From: Pseudomonadota bacterium
GTDB lineage: Bacteria > Pseudomonadota > Alphaproteobacteria > Rhizobiales > Hyphomicrobiaceae
DNA: 30,046 nucleotides
Direction of reading: 5' to 3'
Assembly (NCBI GenBank): GCA_023412745.1
Contig: JAEZBZ010000302.1
Coordinates: 1 to 30,046, forward strand
In this document: piece by piece, positions 15,715 to 24,135 of the stretch
Layout: every line of letters begins with the position of its first letter
Numbering within the stretch: position 1 is the first letter of the stretch
Notes under the pieces: generated by a model
The model's database searches: none
The model's input: the letters and a program-made list of their open reading frames with translations, nothing else
What the model was told of the DNA's origin: nothing
Program-made: the position numbers and the translations under genes

Positions 15715-16698
15715 CTATTGCGGTGCACGCATGACGCAGCGGAACCCGACATGGCTGGTGGATGTATCGACCGGCTCGGCATGACGTGCAGCAGGCCGGT
15801 AGCGGCGGCAATAGTTTGGCGCGCACAGGTGGGAGCCACCCTTCAGCACCTTACGCGGGATGCGGATATGCGGCTGGCGCGGGTCATAACTCGTCTGCTC
15901 GCGGCCACCTCGCGGGTTCTTGGGGATACAGCAAGGTTTGGCGGCGTCCGCCTCGTGCTTAGCTGCGTACCAGTCCGACGTCCACTCCCAGACGTTGCCG
16001 ATCATGTCGTGCAGGCCGTAGCCGTTGGCCTGAAACGCCGTCACGGGCGAGGTACGGGCATAACCGTCGGCCATCAGGTTCTGATGCGGGAAGTCGCCTT
16101 GCCAGATGTTAGCCATGTGCCGGCCCTCCGGCATGAATGCGCTGCCCCAGGCATACTCCGCGCTATCCAGGCCGCCGCGCGCTGCAAACTCCCACTCCGC
16201 CTCGGTCGGCAGCGACTTACCGGCCCAGGTGGCTTAGGCCTCCGCATCCCCATAGGCGATGTGGACCACCGGATGATCGTCGAGGCCGCGGATCGTGCTG
16301 CCGGGGCCGTAGGGATGCCGCCAGTCGGCTCCGAACTTGTATGTCCACCAGCGGCTCCAGTCCCTCATATCGACCGGCCCGCGCGGCTGCTTGAACACCA
16401 GAGATCCAGCCTGAAGCATATGCGGCAGCGCGCCGGGGTAATCGGCCGGATCGGGCTTGGTCTCGGCCAGCGTGACATGACCCGTCGCCTCCACGAAGGC
16501 GCGGAATTGGCGGTTGGTCAGCGGAGTCCGATCCATCCAGAATCCATCCACCATCACGCGATGCGCCGGCTTTTCCTCTGGGTAATGCGCATCAGAGCCC
16601 ATCCAGAACGTGCCACCAGGAATCCACAGCACATCGGGCGACGGTGGGGTACGATCGCGGGCCGATAGCGCGATATCGAGGTCGGGCATGCGGTCCAT
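15715..16698 (-). pseudogene. formylglycine-generating enzyme (sulfatase-modifying factor) interrupted by one in-frame stop
   Basis: Encodes a SUMF1/FGE-fold protein that would convert a sulfatase active-site cysteine to formylglycine. The first part (16698-16237) has the FGE opening IPGGTFWMGSDAHYPEEKP and later HPVVHIAYGDAEA; a TAA (16234-16236) then stands where the family has Tyr. Reading continues in frame with ATWAGKSLPTEAEWEFAARG, GNVWEWTSDWY and KGGSHLCAPNYCRRYRPAAR to a TAG at 15715. Both copper-binding catalytic cysteines of genuine FGEs (LCAPNYC) are kept. Only a TAC/TAT-to-TAA change separates this from an intact gene of about 328 codons, so it may be a recent null allele or a sequence error. 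The start is uncertain (ATG 16698, ATG 16689 or TTG 16731). No sulfatase gene is in the window. Confidence 0.88.
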
Positions 16699-17084
16699 CC
16701 ACGGTGAATGGCTGAGACATCGCCCGCGCAATGCGCGCCGCCCGAACTCGTTCCAACCGGCACCGGCTCATGCCTAACTCAGCCCTGCGGCAAAGCGCGG
16801 ATACCGAGGTTAGCGGATCGCGTCATTGACTTTTGCGGCGCAACATGAGACAAGCCGGCACGCTCATCTGAGCGTTATCCGGCGCTCCGGCCGCGTGAAG
16901 GGATATGTTTCGGTTCAAGGGCTTGCCCTGGAACCCTGTCATCCCCCCTGTTGAGCGCCCACAGATTTTCCATCCAGATCGCCCAGGCCACGCGGGGCGT
17001 CTTCAAAGTCGAGCCGTGCCTCGACTGACGTTTCGGCGACCATGTCGCCGAAATGCAGGCGCGGCTGTTCATGAAAGATACTCA
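16699..17084. other. divergent intergenic region between FGE and rhlE
   Basis: No convincing coding frame lies here. It contains a short palindrome (CGCTCA/TGAGCG, 16861-16874), a TTGACT hexamer at 16826-16831 that could be a -35 for the plus strand without a good -10, and the paired leader hairpins listed separately. A five-codon frame, MKDTQ (17071-17088), overlaps the helicase GTG as GTGA and might couple translation, but has no ribosome site. Confidence 0.5.
17007..17053 (+). promoter_or_regulatory. tandem hairpins in the rhlE leader
   Basis: AGTCGAG (17007-17013) pairs with CTCGACT (17020-17026), and TTTCGGCGAC (17031-17040) pairs perfectly with GTCGCCGAAA (17044-17053) across a 3-base loop. 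The second stem ends 31 bases before the GTG start. Without a T tract this is more likely a structured leader than a terminator. Confidence 0.45.
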
Positions 17085-18572
17085 GTGACGACATTCGCAG
17101 AGCTTGGCCTCGCCGAGCCCATCCTCAAGGCACTGGCCGACGAAGGCTACGCCACCCCTACCCCTATCCAATCCAAAGCCATTCCGCCGGTCATGGCCGG
17201 CTCCGACCTCCTCGGCATCGCCCAGACGGGCACCGGCAAGCCCGCAGCCTTCGCGCTGCCGATCCTGCATCGCCTGCAGGCCAACCGCAAATCCGCCATG
17301 CCCAAGGGCTGCCGCGTGCTGGTGCTGTCGCCGACGCGCGAACTGGCCTCCCAGATCGCCGACAGCTTCCGTGCCTATGGCCGCCACATGAACCTGACCG
17401 TGGCGGTTGTGTTCGGCGGCGTTGCGCATCGTCCTCAGGTGCAGGCGCTGGCGCGCGGCATCGATGTGCTGATTGCAACCCCTGGCCGGCTGATCGACCA
17501 CATCAACGAGCGCACGATCGCATTGCAGGGCACGGAAATCCTGGTACTCGACGAAGCCGACCAGATGCTCGACCTCGGCTTCGTGAAGCCGATCAAGCGC
17601 GTCGTCAGCCTGCTGTCCGCGCGACGCCAGACGCTGCTGTTCTCTGCCACCATGCCGCGCGAGATCGCGGCCATGGTGCACGAATTCCAACGCGATCCGA
17701 TCAACGTCACGGTGACGCCGGTCGCCTCCACGGTGGAGCGCGTCGCCCAACGGCTCGTCCATATCGAGCAGAAGCGTAAGGCCGCCTATCTCGCCGGCCT
17801 GCTGGCCGATCCGGCGCTGGACCGCGCCCTGGTGTTCACACGCACCAAGCGTGGCGCCGACCGCGTCGCCAAGCATCTCGATGCGGCAGGCGTCCGCGTT
17901 GCAGCCATCCACGGCAACAAGAGCCAGCGGCAGCGCGAAGAAGCCCTGGAATCGTTCCGACGCTCGAAAATACGCGTGCTGGTGGCAACCGATATCGCCG
18001 CCCGCGGCATCGACATCGATAACGTCTCGCACGTGGTCAACTACGAACTGCCGGAGACCCCGGAAGCCTACGTCCATCGCATCGGCCGCACCGGCCGCGC
18101 GGGCGCGTCGGGCATCGCCATCTCGCTGTGCGACGTCGAAGAGCGCGATCGCCTGCGGGCCATCGAGAAGCTGACGCGGCAGCAGATCCCGGCCGAGGAT
18201 CGCCGCGCCGATCCGTCAGCTCCGATCGAGACGTCATCACCGGCGCGTCCCGACGGCAGGCGGCGTGGTCCCGCAAACGACCGTCCCAACCGTCACGAGC
18301 GGCGCAACGCCAATCATCGCGGCGAGCAGGGGCAGCGTCCGGCCAGCGCCAACGGCAATCAGCCGCATCGCGATCGGCCCCAGCGCGACCCATCTGGTGA
18401 GCGGGGCGAGCAGCGCACGGAACATCGCGGCGGCCATCGCAATGGCGCGCGGCCGCAGCGTGGGTCATCGCAGGGAAACACACCGCGTAGAGCCGAAGGC
18501 GGCAACGATCGCCCAGCGAATCGCCACAAGCGGCGCCGGCCTTTCCGCGGCACGTCGCAGACCGCTGTCTGA
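17085..18572 (+). CDS. DEAD-box RNA helicase, RhlE-like, with altered motif I
   Basis: 495-residue RNA helicase. The Q motif is at residues 4-30 (FAELGL...TPIQ), then PTRELASQI, ATPGRLIDH, VLDEADQMLDLGF, SATMP, ATDIAARGIDI and HRIGRTGRAG; the last 110 residues are a basic Arg/Asn/Gln/Gly-rich tail, as in rhizobial RhlE proteins. Motif I reads AQTGTGKP (46-53): the Thr that ligates Mg-ATP is Pro, codon CCC at 17241-17243, one base from the normal ACC. If real, ATP hydrolysis should be badly impaired. The GTG at 17085 is chosen because family similarity begins there; the open frame runs 60 codons upstream without similarity. RhlE acts in ribosome maturation and RNA degradation. Confidence 0.9.
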   Translation: MTTFAELGLAEPILKALADEGYATPTPIQSKAIPPVMAGSDLLGIAQTGTGKPAAFALPILHRLQANRKSAMPKGCRVLVLSPTRELASQIADSFRAYGRHMNLTVAVVFGGVAHRPQVQALARGIDVLIATPGRLIDHINERTIALQGTEILVLDEADQMLDLGFVKPIKRVVSLLSARRQTLLFSATMPREIAAMVHEFQRDPINVTVTPVASTVERVAQRLVHIEQKRKAAYLAGLLADPALDRALVFTRTKRGADRVAKHLDAAGVRVAAIHGNKSQRQREEALESFRRSKIRVLVATDIAARGIDIDNVSHVVNYELPETPEAYVHRIGRTGRAGASGIAISLCDVEERDRLRAIEKLTRQQIPAEDRRADPSAPIETSSPARPDGRRRGPANDRPNRHERRNANHRGEQGQRPASANGNQPHRDRPQRDPSGERGEQRTEHRGGHRNGARPQRGSSQGNTPRRAEGGNDRPANRHKRRRPFRGTSQTAV

Positions 18573-18598
18573 TCCAGGACGGTTCACAACCTGTCATA

Positions 18599-18626
18599 GC
18601 GCGGTGCGACGCTTGGCTCACCGCGC
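18599..18626 (+). terminator. hairpin after rhlE
   Basis: GCGCGGTG (18599-18606) pairs with CACCGCGC (18619-18626) around a 12-base loop, 26 bases past the helicase stop. No T tract follows. Confidence 0.45.
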
Positions 18627-18659
18627 GCACCCGCATCGCACAATCATGACGAGGACACC

Positions 18660-18887
18660 ATGGCCCGCAAGAAACCCACGCCGAAAGCTGAGTTTGTTCT
18701 TTTCAACGTCCTCTATGAAGACGGCACCATGACATCGAACCGCCGCGTGCCTGGTGAAATCCTTGGCGGCCTCGACGGCGACGAGCCGGCATTAGCGGCG
18801 ATCGAAGCCCAGGACAGGGAGATTGAACAGCGGTCGGGCCGCTCGCGAGGGCCGATCAAGACTGTAGAGCGCGCATCTACGAAGTAA
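18660..18887 (+). CDS. small conserved hypothetical protein
   Basis: 75 residues, hydrophilic, no signal peptide or membrane segment. A basic start (MARKKPTPK) is followed by a beta-like stretch, FVLFNVLYEDGTMTSNRRV, then an acidic middle and a basic C-terminus. The ATG follows GAGGA by four bases, and codon use matches neighbours, which supports a real gene. I recall similar unnamed proteins in Bradyrhizobium-type genomes, but no function. It stands between rhlE and a convergent desaturase gene, followed by a terminator. Confidence 0.75.
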   Translation: MARKKPTPKAEFVLFNVLYEDGTMTSNRRVPGEILGGLDGDEPALAAIEAQDREIEQRSGRSRGPIKTVERASTK

Positions 18888-18891
18888 GAGT

Positions 18892-18910
18892 CTGGGGCGG
18901 CAGGCCCCAG
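18892..18910. terminator. hairpin between convergent genes
   Basis: CTGGGGC (18892-18898) pairs with GCCCCAG (18904-18910) around GGCAG, starting four bases after the small-protein stop and 18 bases before the desaturase stop. Probably a shared terminator. Confidence 0.55.
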
Positions 18911-18928
18911 CACATCTCTCGCGACCGA

Positions 18929-19984
18929 TCAGGCCGCCTGCGGCATCGCCCTGAGCTCGGCAAGCGACACCATCCGCTTGCTGTCCTGGTCCCACAGCCG
19001 CAATTTCACATAAGAGAAGCTTTCCCACAGCGTGATCCGCCCGACATCGGCAAGAGCGGGATGGTCGCGCAGGACGTCCGACAGCCTGTAGTACGGGATA
19101 CGGCTATAGAGGTGGTGCACGTGATGCACGCCGATGTTGGCCGTGAACCAGCGCAGCACCGCCGGCAGGTCGTAGTGCGAGCTGCCGTGCAGCGCCGCCT
19201 CGGCATGAGTCCAGGTGTCCGCCTCGGCCCAGTGCGTCTCTTCAAACTGGTGCTGGATATAGAACAGCCAGACGCCGATCGAGGCGCCGAAGATCGTAAT
19301 CGGCAACTGCACGAGCAGAAACGCCTCAAGCCCGACCAGCCTGATCACGGCACCGGCAACGACCGCGATCCCGAGATTCGTCAGTAGAGCGCTGATCCAA
19401 GGCTGCCAGCCGGCGCGCATCAGCCCGACCGGCAGGCGATGCTGCAGGATGAACAGGTAGGCCGGGCCGATTCCGAACATCACAATCGGATGGCGATAGG
19501 CGCGGTAAAGCATACGGCGCCACGGCGGCAGGGCGATATACTCCCGCACCGTCAAGGTATCGATGTCGCCGGTGCCGCGCTCATCGAGGTTGCCCGACGT
19601 TGCGTGATGCGTCGCGTGGCTGCGCCGCCACACGTCATACGGCGTCAGCGTGAAAACGCCGATCACGCGTCCCACCCAGTCGTTGACAGTGCGCTTGTGA
19701 AAGAACGCGCCATGGCCGCAGTCGTGCTGAATCATGAATAGGCGGACGAGAAACCCTGCCGCCGGTATCGCGATCAGCAGAGTGAGCCAGTATCCCACCG
19801 AAAGCGCTGCCCAGGCGGCGATCCACAGTACGATAAAGGGCAGTGCGGTGATGACGATTTCCAGGATGCTCCGGGCTTCGTCGGGTTGCTTGTATTGCGC
19901 CAGGATTTTCATCCAATCGCGGGCGTCGCGCGGAGCTGATGTCGTGGCAGCCGGCTGAGACTTCAACACTGCAGAGGTCGGCAA
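18929..19984 (-). CDS. membrane fatty acid desaturase (omega-6/delta-12 type)
   Basis: Integral-membrane di-iron desaturase that introduces a double bond into acyl chains. The three histidine boxes are intact: HDCGH, HATHH and HHVHH, separated by hydrophobic pairs of helices, and the C-terminal region after the third box (SRIPYYRLSDVLRDHP) is typical. The start is uncertain: TTG at 19984 has AGGA six bases upstream and gives 351 residues, close to family size; ATG at 20026 adds 14 residues without a ribosome site. It is single, convergent with the small protein gene. Regiospecificity cannot be fixed from sequence; carotenoid or alkane enzymes share this fold, but spacing favours a DesA-like acyl desaturase. 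Confidence 0.9.
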   Translation of the reverse strand: MPTSAVLKSQPAATTSAPRDARDWMKILAQYKQPDEARSILEIVITALPFIVLWIAAWAALSVGYWLTLLIAIPAAGFLVRLFMIQHDCGHGAFFHKRTVNDWVGRVIGVFTLTPYDVWRRSHATHHATSGNLDERGTGDIDTLTVREYIALPPWRRMLYRAYRHPIVMFGIGPAYLFILQHRLPVGLMRAGWQPWISALLTNLGIAVVAGAVIRLVGLEAFLLVQLPITIFGASIGVWLFYIQHQFEETHWAEADTWTHAEAALHGSSHYDLPAVLRWFTANIGVHHVHHLYSRIPYYRLSDVLRDHPALADVGRITLWESFSYVKLRLWDQDSKRMVSLAELRAMPQAA

Positions 19985-20134
19985 GGCGTATCCTAAACAA
20001 AAAGGCAGCACCTGCGAGACCTGCATGCGCCACGAGCGATTGAGTGCCGGGACAGTCGCAGGGCGGCGCGAAATCCGCAAGCGTTTCAGTATGCTCTTGT
20101 GGGTTCCGTCGCGCGCTCGATTGCCTCAACAGCC

Positions 20135-20153
20135 AAGCGCCAGTCTGGCGCTT
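20135..20153 (-). terminator. terminator of the kdp operon, overlapping the kdpE stop
   Basis: An 8-bp perfect stem, AAGCGCCA (20135-20142) with TGGCGCTT (20146-20153), has a 3-base loop and starts inside the kdpE TAA codon. On the minus strand it is followed by GGCTGTTG, a weak T-containing tail. The remaining bases up to the desaturase start hold no feature I can support. Confidence 0.6.
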
Positions 20154-20841
20154 AGGGTTCGATCTTCAGGCGATAGCCAATGCCGGGCTCTGTCAGGATG
20201 AGTTGCGGCGCTTCCGGTACAGCCTCGAGCTTCTGGCGCAACTGGCCGACAAACACCCGCAGATACTGCAGGTCATCGGCATGCGCCGGTCCCCACACCG
20301 CTGTAAGAAGCTGGCGATGCGTGACGACGCGCCCGGCATTGCGCACCAGGATCGCCAACAGGTCGAATTCGCGCGGCGTTAGTTTCACCGGCACGCCCGA
20401 CAGGGTCACGGTGTGTGCGGCGAGATCGACGACCAGCGGCCCGGCGCTGTACGCCGTCGCCTCGCCGGACTGGCGCGCGGCATGACGCGAAGCGGTGCGC
20501 AGACGCGCCAACAGCTCGCCTATTCCGAAGGGCTTGTTGATGTAGTCGTCAGCGCGGAGATCGAGCGCCGCGATTTTCTCCGATTCACGGTCGCGCGCGG
20601 AAATTACGATGATCGGCGTCGCGGTCCATTGCCGGATGCGCGTGATGACGTCCTTACCGTCGAGATCCGGCAAGCCGAGATCGAGCAGGATGAGATCCGG
20701 CGCCTGTGTTGCCGCGAGCTTCAGCGCCTCCGTGCCGGTCGCGGCCGTGATCACGTCATAACCGGCGGCCGTCAAGCTCGGCTTCAGGAACCGCAGGATC
20801 TGCGGCTCGTCATCGACAACCAGAATTCGTCCGGCGCTCAT
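20152..20841 (-). CDS. kdpE: KdpE response regulator
   Basis: 229-residue OmpR/PhoB-family regulator that activates the kdp operon when phosphorylated by KdpD. The receiver domain (about 5-115) has the acidic pair Asp10-Asp11, the phospho-acceptor Asp54 in LLDLGLPD and the conserved Lys in NKPFG. The winged-helix domain (about 130-228) contains LTPREFDLLAILVRNAGRVVTH and ends with GIGYRL. It follows kdpD by 13 bases and is the last gene of the operon. The predicted target is the direct repeat at 28180-28203. Confidence 0.96.
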   Translation of the reverse strand: MSAGRILVVDDEPQILRFLKPSLTAAGYDVITAATGTEALKLAATQAPDLILLDLGLPDLDGKDVITRIRQWTATPIIVISARDRESEKIAALDLRADDYINKPFGIGELLARLRTASRHAARQSGEATAYSAGPLVVDLAAHTVTLSGVPVKLTPREFDLLAILVRNAGRVVTHRQLLTAVWGPAHADDLQYLRVFVGQLRQKLEAVPEAPQLILTEPGIGYRLKIEP

Positions 20842-20854
20842 CGGGTCACCCAGC

Positions 20855-23545
20855 TCACTTGCCCGACGCGGGCAATTCCACCGGCAGGCTGATGGTCATG
20901 CGCGTGCCGGCACGCCCATCAACCGGGCTGACCGCCCTGATCGTGCCGCCCATGGCCGCGATCAACCCGGCGCAAATGGACAGGCCGAGCCCGGTCCCCG
21001 GCGCGCGGCTGTCACCGTGCCCCACCCTGTAGAACTTGTCGAATATCTTATCCAGTGCATCGGCCGGAATGCCGACGCCCTGATCCGTGACGGCCACCAT
21101 GACGACGTCGGCAGCAGCCGTCACGCTGACATCCGTCACGCTATCGGCGGCGCTGTATTTGTCGGCGTTGTCGAGCAGGTTGAACACGACCTGTTCGAGC
21201 AGAGTTGCATCACCCCGTACCGGCGGCAGGTCGGGCGCGATCGCCACGCTCATCCGGCGGTTGGGAAAACTGCGCTGCGCCCGCGCCACCGCCCCGCGCA
21301 CCACGTCCCCCGTATCGACCCAGTCGCGGCGGATATCCAGCGCACCGGCTTCAAGCTTGGTCATGTCGAGCAGGTTGGCGACGAAGCGCGACAGCCGTCC
21401 AGCCTCCTCGTCGATGGTCGCCAGCAGCTCGTCGCGATCCTTGGCATTCATGCGGTCACCGAGCGTGCGCAGGCTCGTCACCGCCCCGACCACCGACGAC
21501 AGCGGCGTACGCAGGTCATGCGAAATGGACGACAGCAGCGCGGCGCGTAGCTTCTCGCTTTCGGCTGCGGCCTGCACATGTGTTGCCTCTTCCACCAGCT
21601 GCGTGCGCTCGATGGCAATCGCGGCCTGGTCGATGATCGACTGTAAGGCGGCTTCCTCGCCGGAAGGAAACGCATCCTCCGACTCGTTCGGATAAACGCC
21701 AATGACGCCAAGCGAGCCCTTGCTCGAAATCAGCGGCCTAAAATGGAACTTCGCCGATGGCAGAGTTCCGGTCATGCGGCCCGCCGGCTCGCGCTTCTCG
21801 AATGCCCAGCGCGCCGCCGTCCAATCCGCCGTCGACAGCGTATCCTCCGGTGGCCAGCCGCTTTGGATCGCGAGATCGTTGGCGGTGCCGAGCAGCACGA
21901 TCGACCCGCCGCGCACCGATCCGGCCGCGTGGCGCGCCAGCAGCCACACCACATCGTCGAGTTTCGCGGCACCGGCGAGCTTGCTGGAGAAATCATACAG
22001 CGCCTGCGAGTTTTCCGCGCGTGCACGCGTGGCGCTGGCCTGTTCGCGCAATCGCCCCGCCAAGCCGCCGGTCAGCACCGCGACCACCAGGAACACCGTC
22101 AGCGACAACAGCGAGTACGGATAGCGGATAGCGAACGTGTAGCGCGGGTCGATGAAGAAGTAATTGTAGGCCACGAACGACAGCGCTGCAGCGGCGATCG
22201 CCGCCCACGTGCCAAAGCGCAGTCCGCACAGCAGCACAGCCAGCAGGAAGATCATCGACATGCTCGGCATGACGGTGATCAGCTCGATCCCCATGCCCAT
22301 GATCACGGCACCGAGCACCACCGCCGATACCGCTAGGTATTGCGACAGCGCCAGCGACGGCGAATGCCAGACTAGGTGCAGCCCGCGCGCCTCGCTCGCC
22401 GGCGGCGCCACCACCGTCACCGCCATGTCCTTCGCGTGTGCGACGACCTCATCCGACAGCGAACGCCCAAACAAGCGGTTCAGTGGCCCGGCATCCGAGC
22501 GGCCGAGAACGATCTGAGTGATGTTGTTACGCCGCGCAAAGCTCAGGATATCGGCGGTCAGGTCGCGCGCGTTGAGCCGCGCCGTCGTAGCGCCGAGACG
22601 CGCGGCCAGCCGCATCATCTTGTCGGCCTTGCGCAGTACCTTGCGATCCATGACGTCGCGGTCGGAAGGCATCAGATGCAACGCGATCCAGTCGGATTTC
22701 AGCGCCGAGGCCATGCGCGCGGCGACCCGCACCACCTTTTCAGATTGATCGTCCGTGCCGACACAGACCAGCAGCCGCTCCGCCGTCGGCCAAGGTCCCT
22801 CGATGCCGCGCTGGCGAAGCTGCGACAACATCTGTTCATCAACACGATCGACGGCGCGCCGCAGTGCCAGCTCTCGCAATGCAGTCAGGTTGCTCGGCCG
22901 GAAGAATCGATCGACGGCGCGCTGCGCGTCGGCCGGCAGATAGACCTTGCCGTCGCGCAGCCGCTGGATCAGATCCTCGGGCGGCAGATCAACCACCACG
23001 ATCTCGTCGGCGTCTTCCAGAACCTTGTCGGGGATAGTCTCGCGCACCGTGATGCCGGTGATCCGCTCGATCACGTCGGTCAGGCTCTCCAAATGCTGGA
23101 TATTCAGCGTCGTCCAGACATCGATACCGGCGCGCAGCACCTCCTCCACATCCTGGTAGCGCTTGGGATGCAGCAAATCGGGCGCATTTGTGTGAGCGAG
23201 TTCATCGACGATCAGCAGTTTCGGCCGGCGCGCGATGGCGGCCTCGACGTCGAACTCCATCAGGGTGCGGCGACGGTAGGCCACCGGACGGCGCGGCAGC
23301 ACTTCCATGCCGTCCAACAGCGCCGCGGTCTCGGCGCGCCCATGCGTTTCGGCCACGCCGACGACAACATCGACGCCCTCCGCCTTGGCGGTGCCGGCCG
23401 CGGCGAGCATGGCGTAGGTCTTGCCGACGCCGGGCGCCATGCCGAGGAAAACCTTGAGCCGGCCGCGCGTCTCCTTCTCGGCAAGCTCCAGCAGCGCCCG
23501 CGGAGATGGACGCCCCTCGTCCGGCCTGCCGGCATCTTCGTTCAT
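20855..23545 (-). CDS. kdpD: KdpD sensor histidine kinase
   Basis: 896-residue membrane sensor of potassium limitation. In order: the KdpD N-terminal domain (about 22-230) with Walker A-like GMAPGVGKT (35-43) and LLIVDELAHTN (110-120); a universal-stress-protein-like domain (about 255-380); four closely spaced membrane helices (DUF4118, about 400-495); a GAF-like region (about 515-655); HisKA with phospho-acceptor His676 in SHDLRTPLSS; and the HATPase domain with NLLDNADKYS, DQGVGIP and GTGLGLSIC. Length matches the Escherichia coli protein. The ATG at 23545 lies three bases after the kdpC stop. It phosphorylates KdpE. Confidence 0.96.
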   Translation of the reverse strand: MNEDAGRPDEGRPSPRALLELAEKETRGRLKVFLGMAPGVGKTYAMLAAAGTAKAEGVDVVVGVAETHGRAETAALLDGMEVLPRRPVAYRRRTLMEFDVEAAIARRPKLLIVDELAHTNAPDLLHPKRYQDVEEVLRAGIDVWTTLNIQHLESLTDVIERITGITVRETIPDKVLEDADEIVVVDLPPEDLIQRLRDGKVYLPADAQRAVDRFFRPSNLTALRELALRRAVDRVDEQMLSQLRQRGIEGPWPTAERLLVCVGTDDQSEKVVRVAARMASALKSDWIALHLMPSDRDVMDRKVLRKADKMMRLAARLGATTARLNARDLTADILSFARRNNITQIVLGRSDAGPLNRLFGRSLSDEVVAHAKDMAVTVVAPPASEARGLHLVWHSPSLALSQYLAVSAVVLGAVIMGMGIELITVMPSMSMIFLLAVLLCGLRFGTWAAIAAAALSFVAYNYFFIDPRYTFAIRYPYSLLSLTVFLVVAVLTGGLAGRLREQASATRARAENSQALYDFSSKLAGAAKLDDVVWLLARHAAGSVRGGSIVLLGTANDLAIQSGWPPEDTLSTADWTAARWAFEKREPAGRMTGTLPSAKFHFRPLISSKGSLGVIGVYPNESEDAFPSGEEAALQSIIDQAAIAIERTQLVEEATHVQAAAESEKLRAALLSSISHDLRTPLSSVVGAVTSLRTLGDRMNAKDRDELLATIDEEAGRLSRFVANLLDMTKLEAGALDIRRDWVDTGDVVRGAVARAQRSFPNRRMSVAIAPDLPPVRGDATLLEQVVFNLLDNADKYSAADSVTDVSVTAAADVVMVAVTDQGVGIPADALDKIFDKFYRVGHGDSRAPGTGLGLSICAGLIAAMGGTIRAVSPVDGRAGTRMTISLPVELPASGK

Positions 23546-23548
23546 GCG

Positions 23549-24127
23549 TCAGCTCGTCGGAGCACCAAGCGCAGCATCGAGCCCGAGATTGAGCTGCAGG
23601 ACATTCACTCTCGGTTCGCCGAAAATACCCAGAACCGGGCGGCGAATATAGCCCTGCAGGAGCTGCTGCACCTTGCCATCTTCCACGCCGCGTGCCTTCG
23701 CCACGCGCGCCACCTGCAGCACGGCGAAGTCCGGCGAGATATGCGGATCGAGCCCGCTCGCCGACGCCGTCACCGCATCACCCGGCAGGAAGATGTCGCT
23801 ATCCTGGCGCAGGGCGGCGGCATCCTGCTGAACGCGCGCGACCAGCTTTTGCGACAGCGGACCCAGGTTCGACCCCGATGATGCCGCAGCGTCATAGCCG
23901 TCGCTGCCCGCCGCCGATGGCCGGCCATGAAAATAGCGGTTGGAAGTGAAGCGCTGGCCGATCAACGCCGAGCCGACCACCACACCCTGCCGCGAGATCA
24001 TGCTGCCGTTGGCGCTGGTCGGCATCACCACCTGCGCCACGCCGGTAATGGCCAGCGGATACACAAGACCCATCAGCACCGTGAAGATACCGAGGAGCGT
24101 CAGGGGCGGACGAAGTTGCGAGAGCAT
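23549..24127 (-). CDS. kdpC: KdpC, potassium-transporting ATPase C subunit
   Basis: 192-residue subunit with a single N-terminal membrane helix (about 8-30, LLGIFTVLMGLVYPLAITG) and a periplasmic domain. Family features include YFHGRPSA, SSGSNLGPLS, LPGDAVTASASGLDPHISPDFA and the C-terminal GEPRVNVLQLNLGLD. KdpC stabilises the KdpFABC complex and raises ATP affinity. The ATG at 24127 is preferred because GAGG lies eight bases upstream; an ATG at 24139 overlaps the kdpB stop as ATGA and would add four residues. The open frame extends far upstream, but only as the antisense-phase shadow of kdpB. Confidence 0.95.
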   Translation of the reverse strand: MLSQLRPPLTLLGIFTVLMGLVYPLAITGVAQVVMPTSANGSMISRQGVVVGSALIGQRFTSNRYFHGRPSAAGSDGYDAAASSGSNLGPLSQKLVARVQQDAAALRQDSDIFLPGDAVTASASGLDPHISPDFAVLQVARVAKARGVEDGKVQQLLQGYIRRPVLGIFGEPRVNVLQLNLGLDAALGAPTS

Positions 24128-24135
24128 GGCGCACC

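Noticed and set aside
15679..16668. A 329-codon plus-strand open frame spanning the broken FGE gene
   Set aside because: The minus strand has clear FGE motifs on both sides of the stop; the plus-strand frame is their shadow.
17031..17053. Rho-independent terminator upstream of rhlE
   Set aside because: The stem is perfect, but there is no T tract on either strand and no gene ending nearby, so a leader element was preferred.
22376..23881. A 501-codon plus-strand open frame
   Set aside because: It is antisense to kdpD and kdpC, whose motifs are unmistakable; the translated sequence is low-similarity and His/Arg/Gln-rich.
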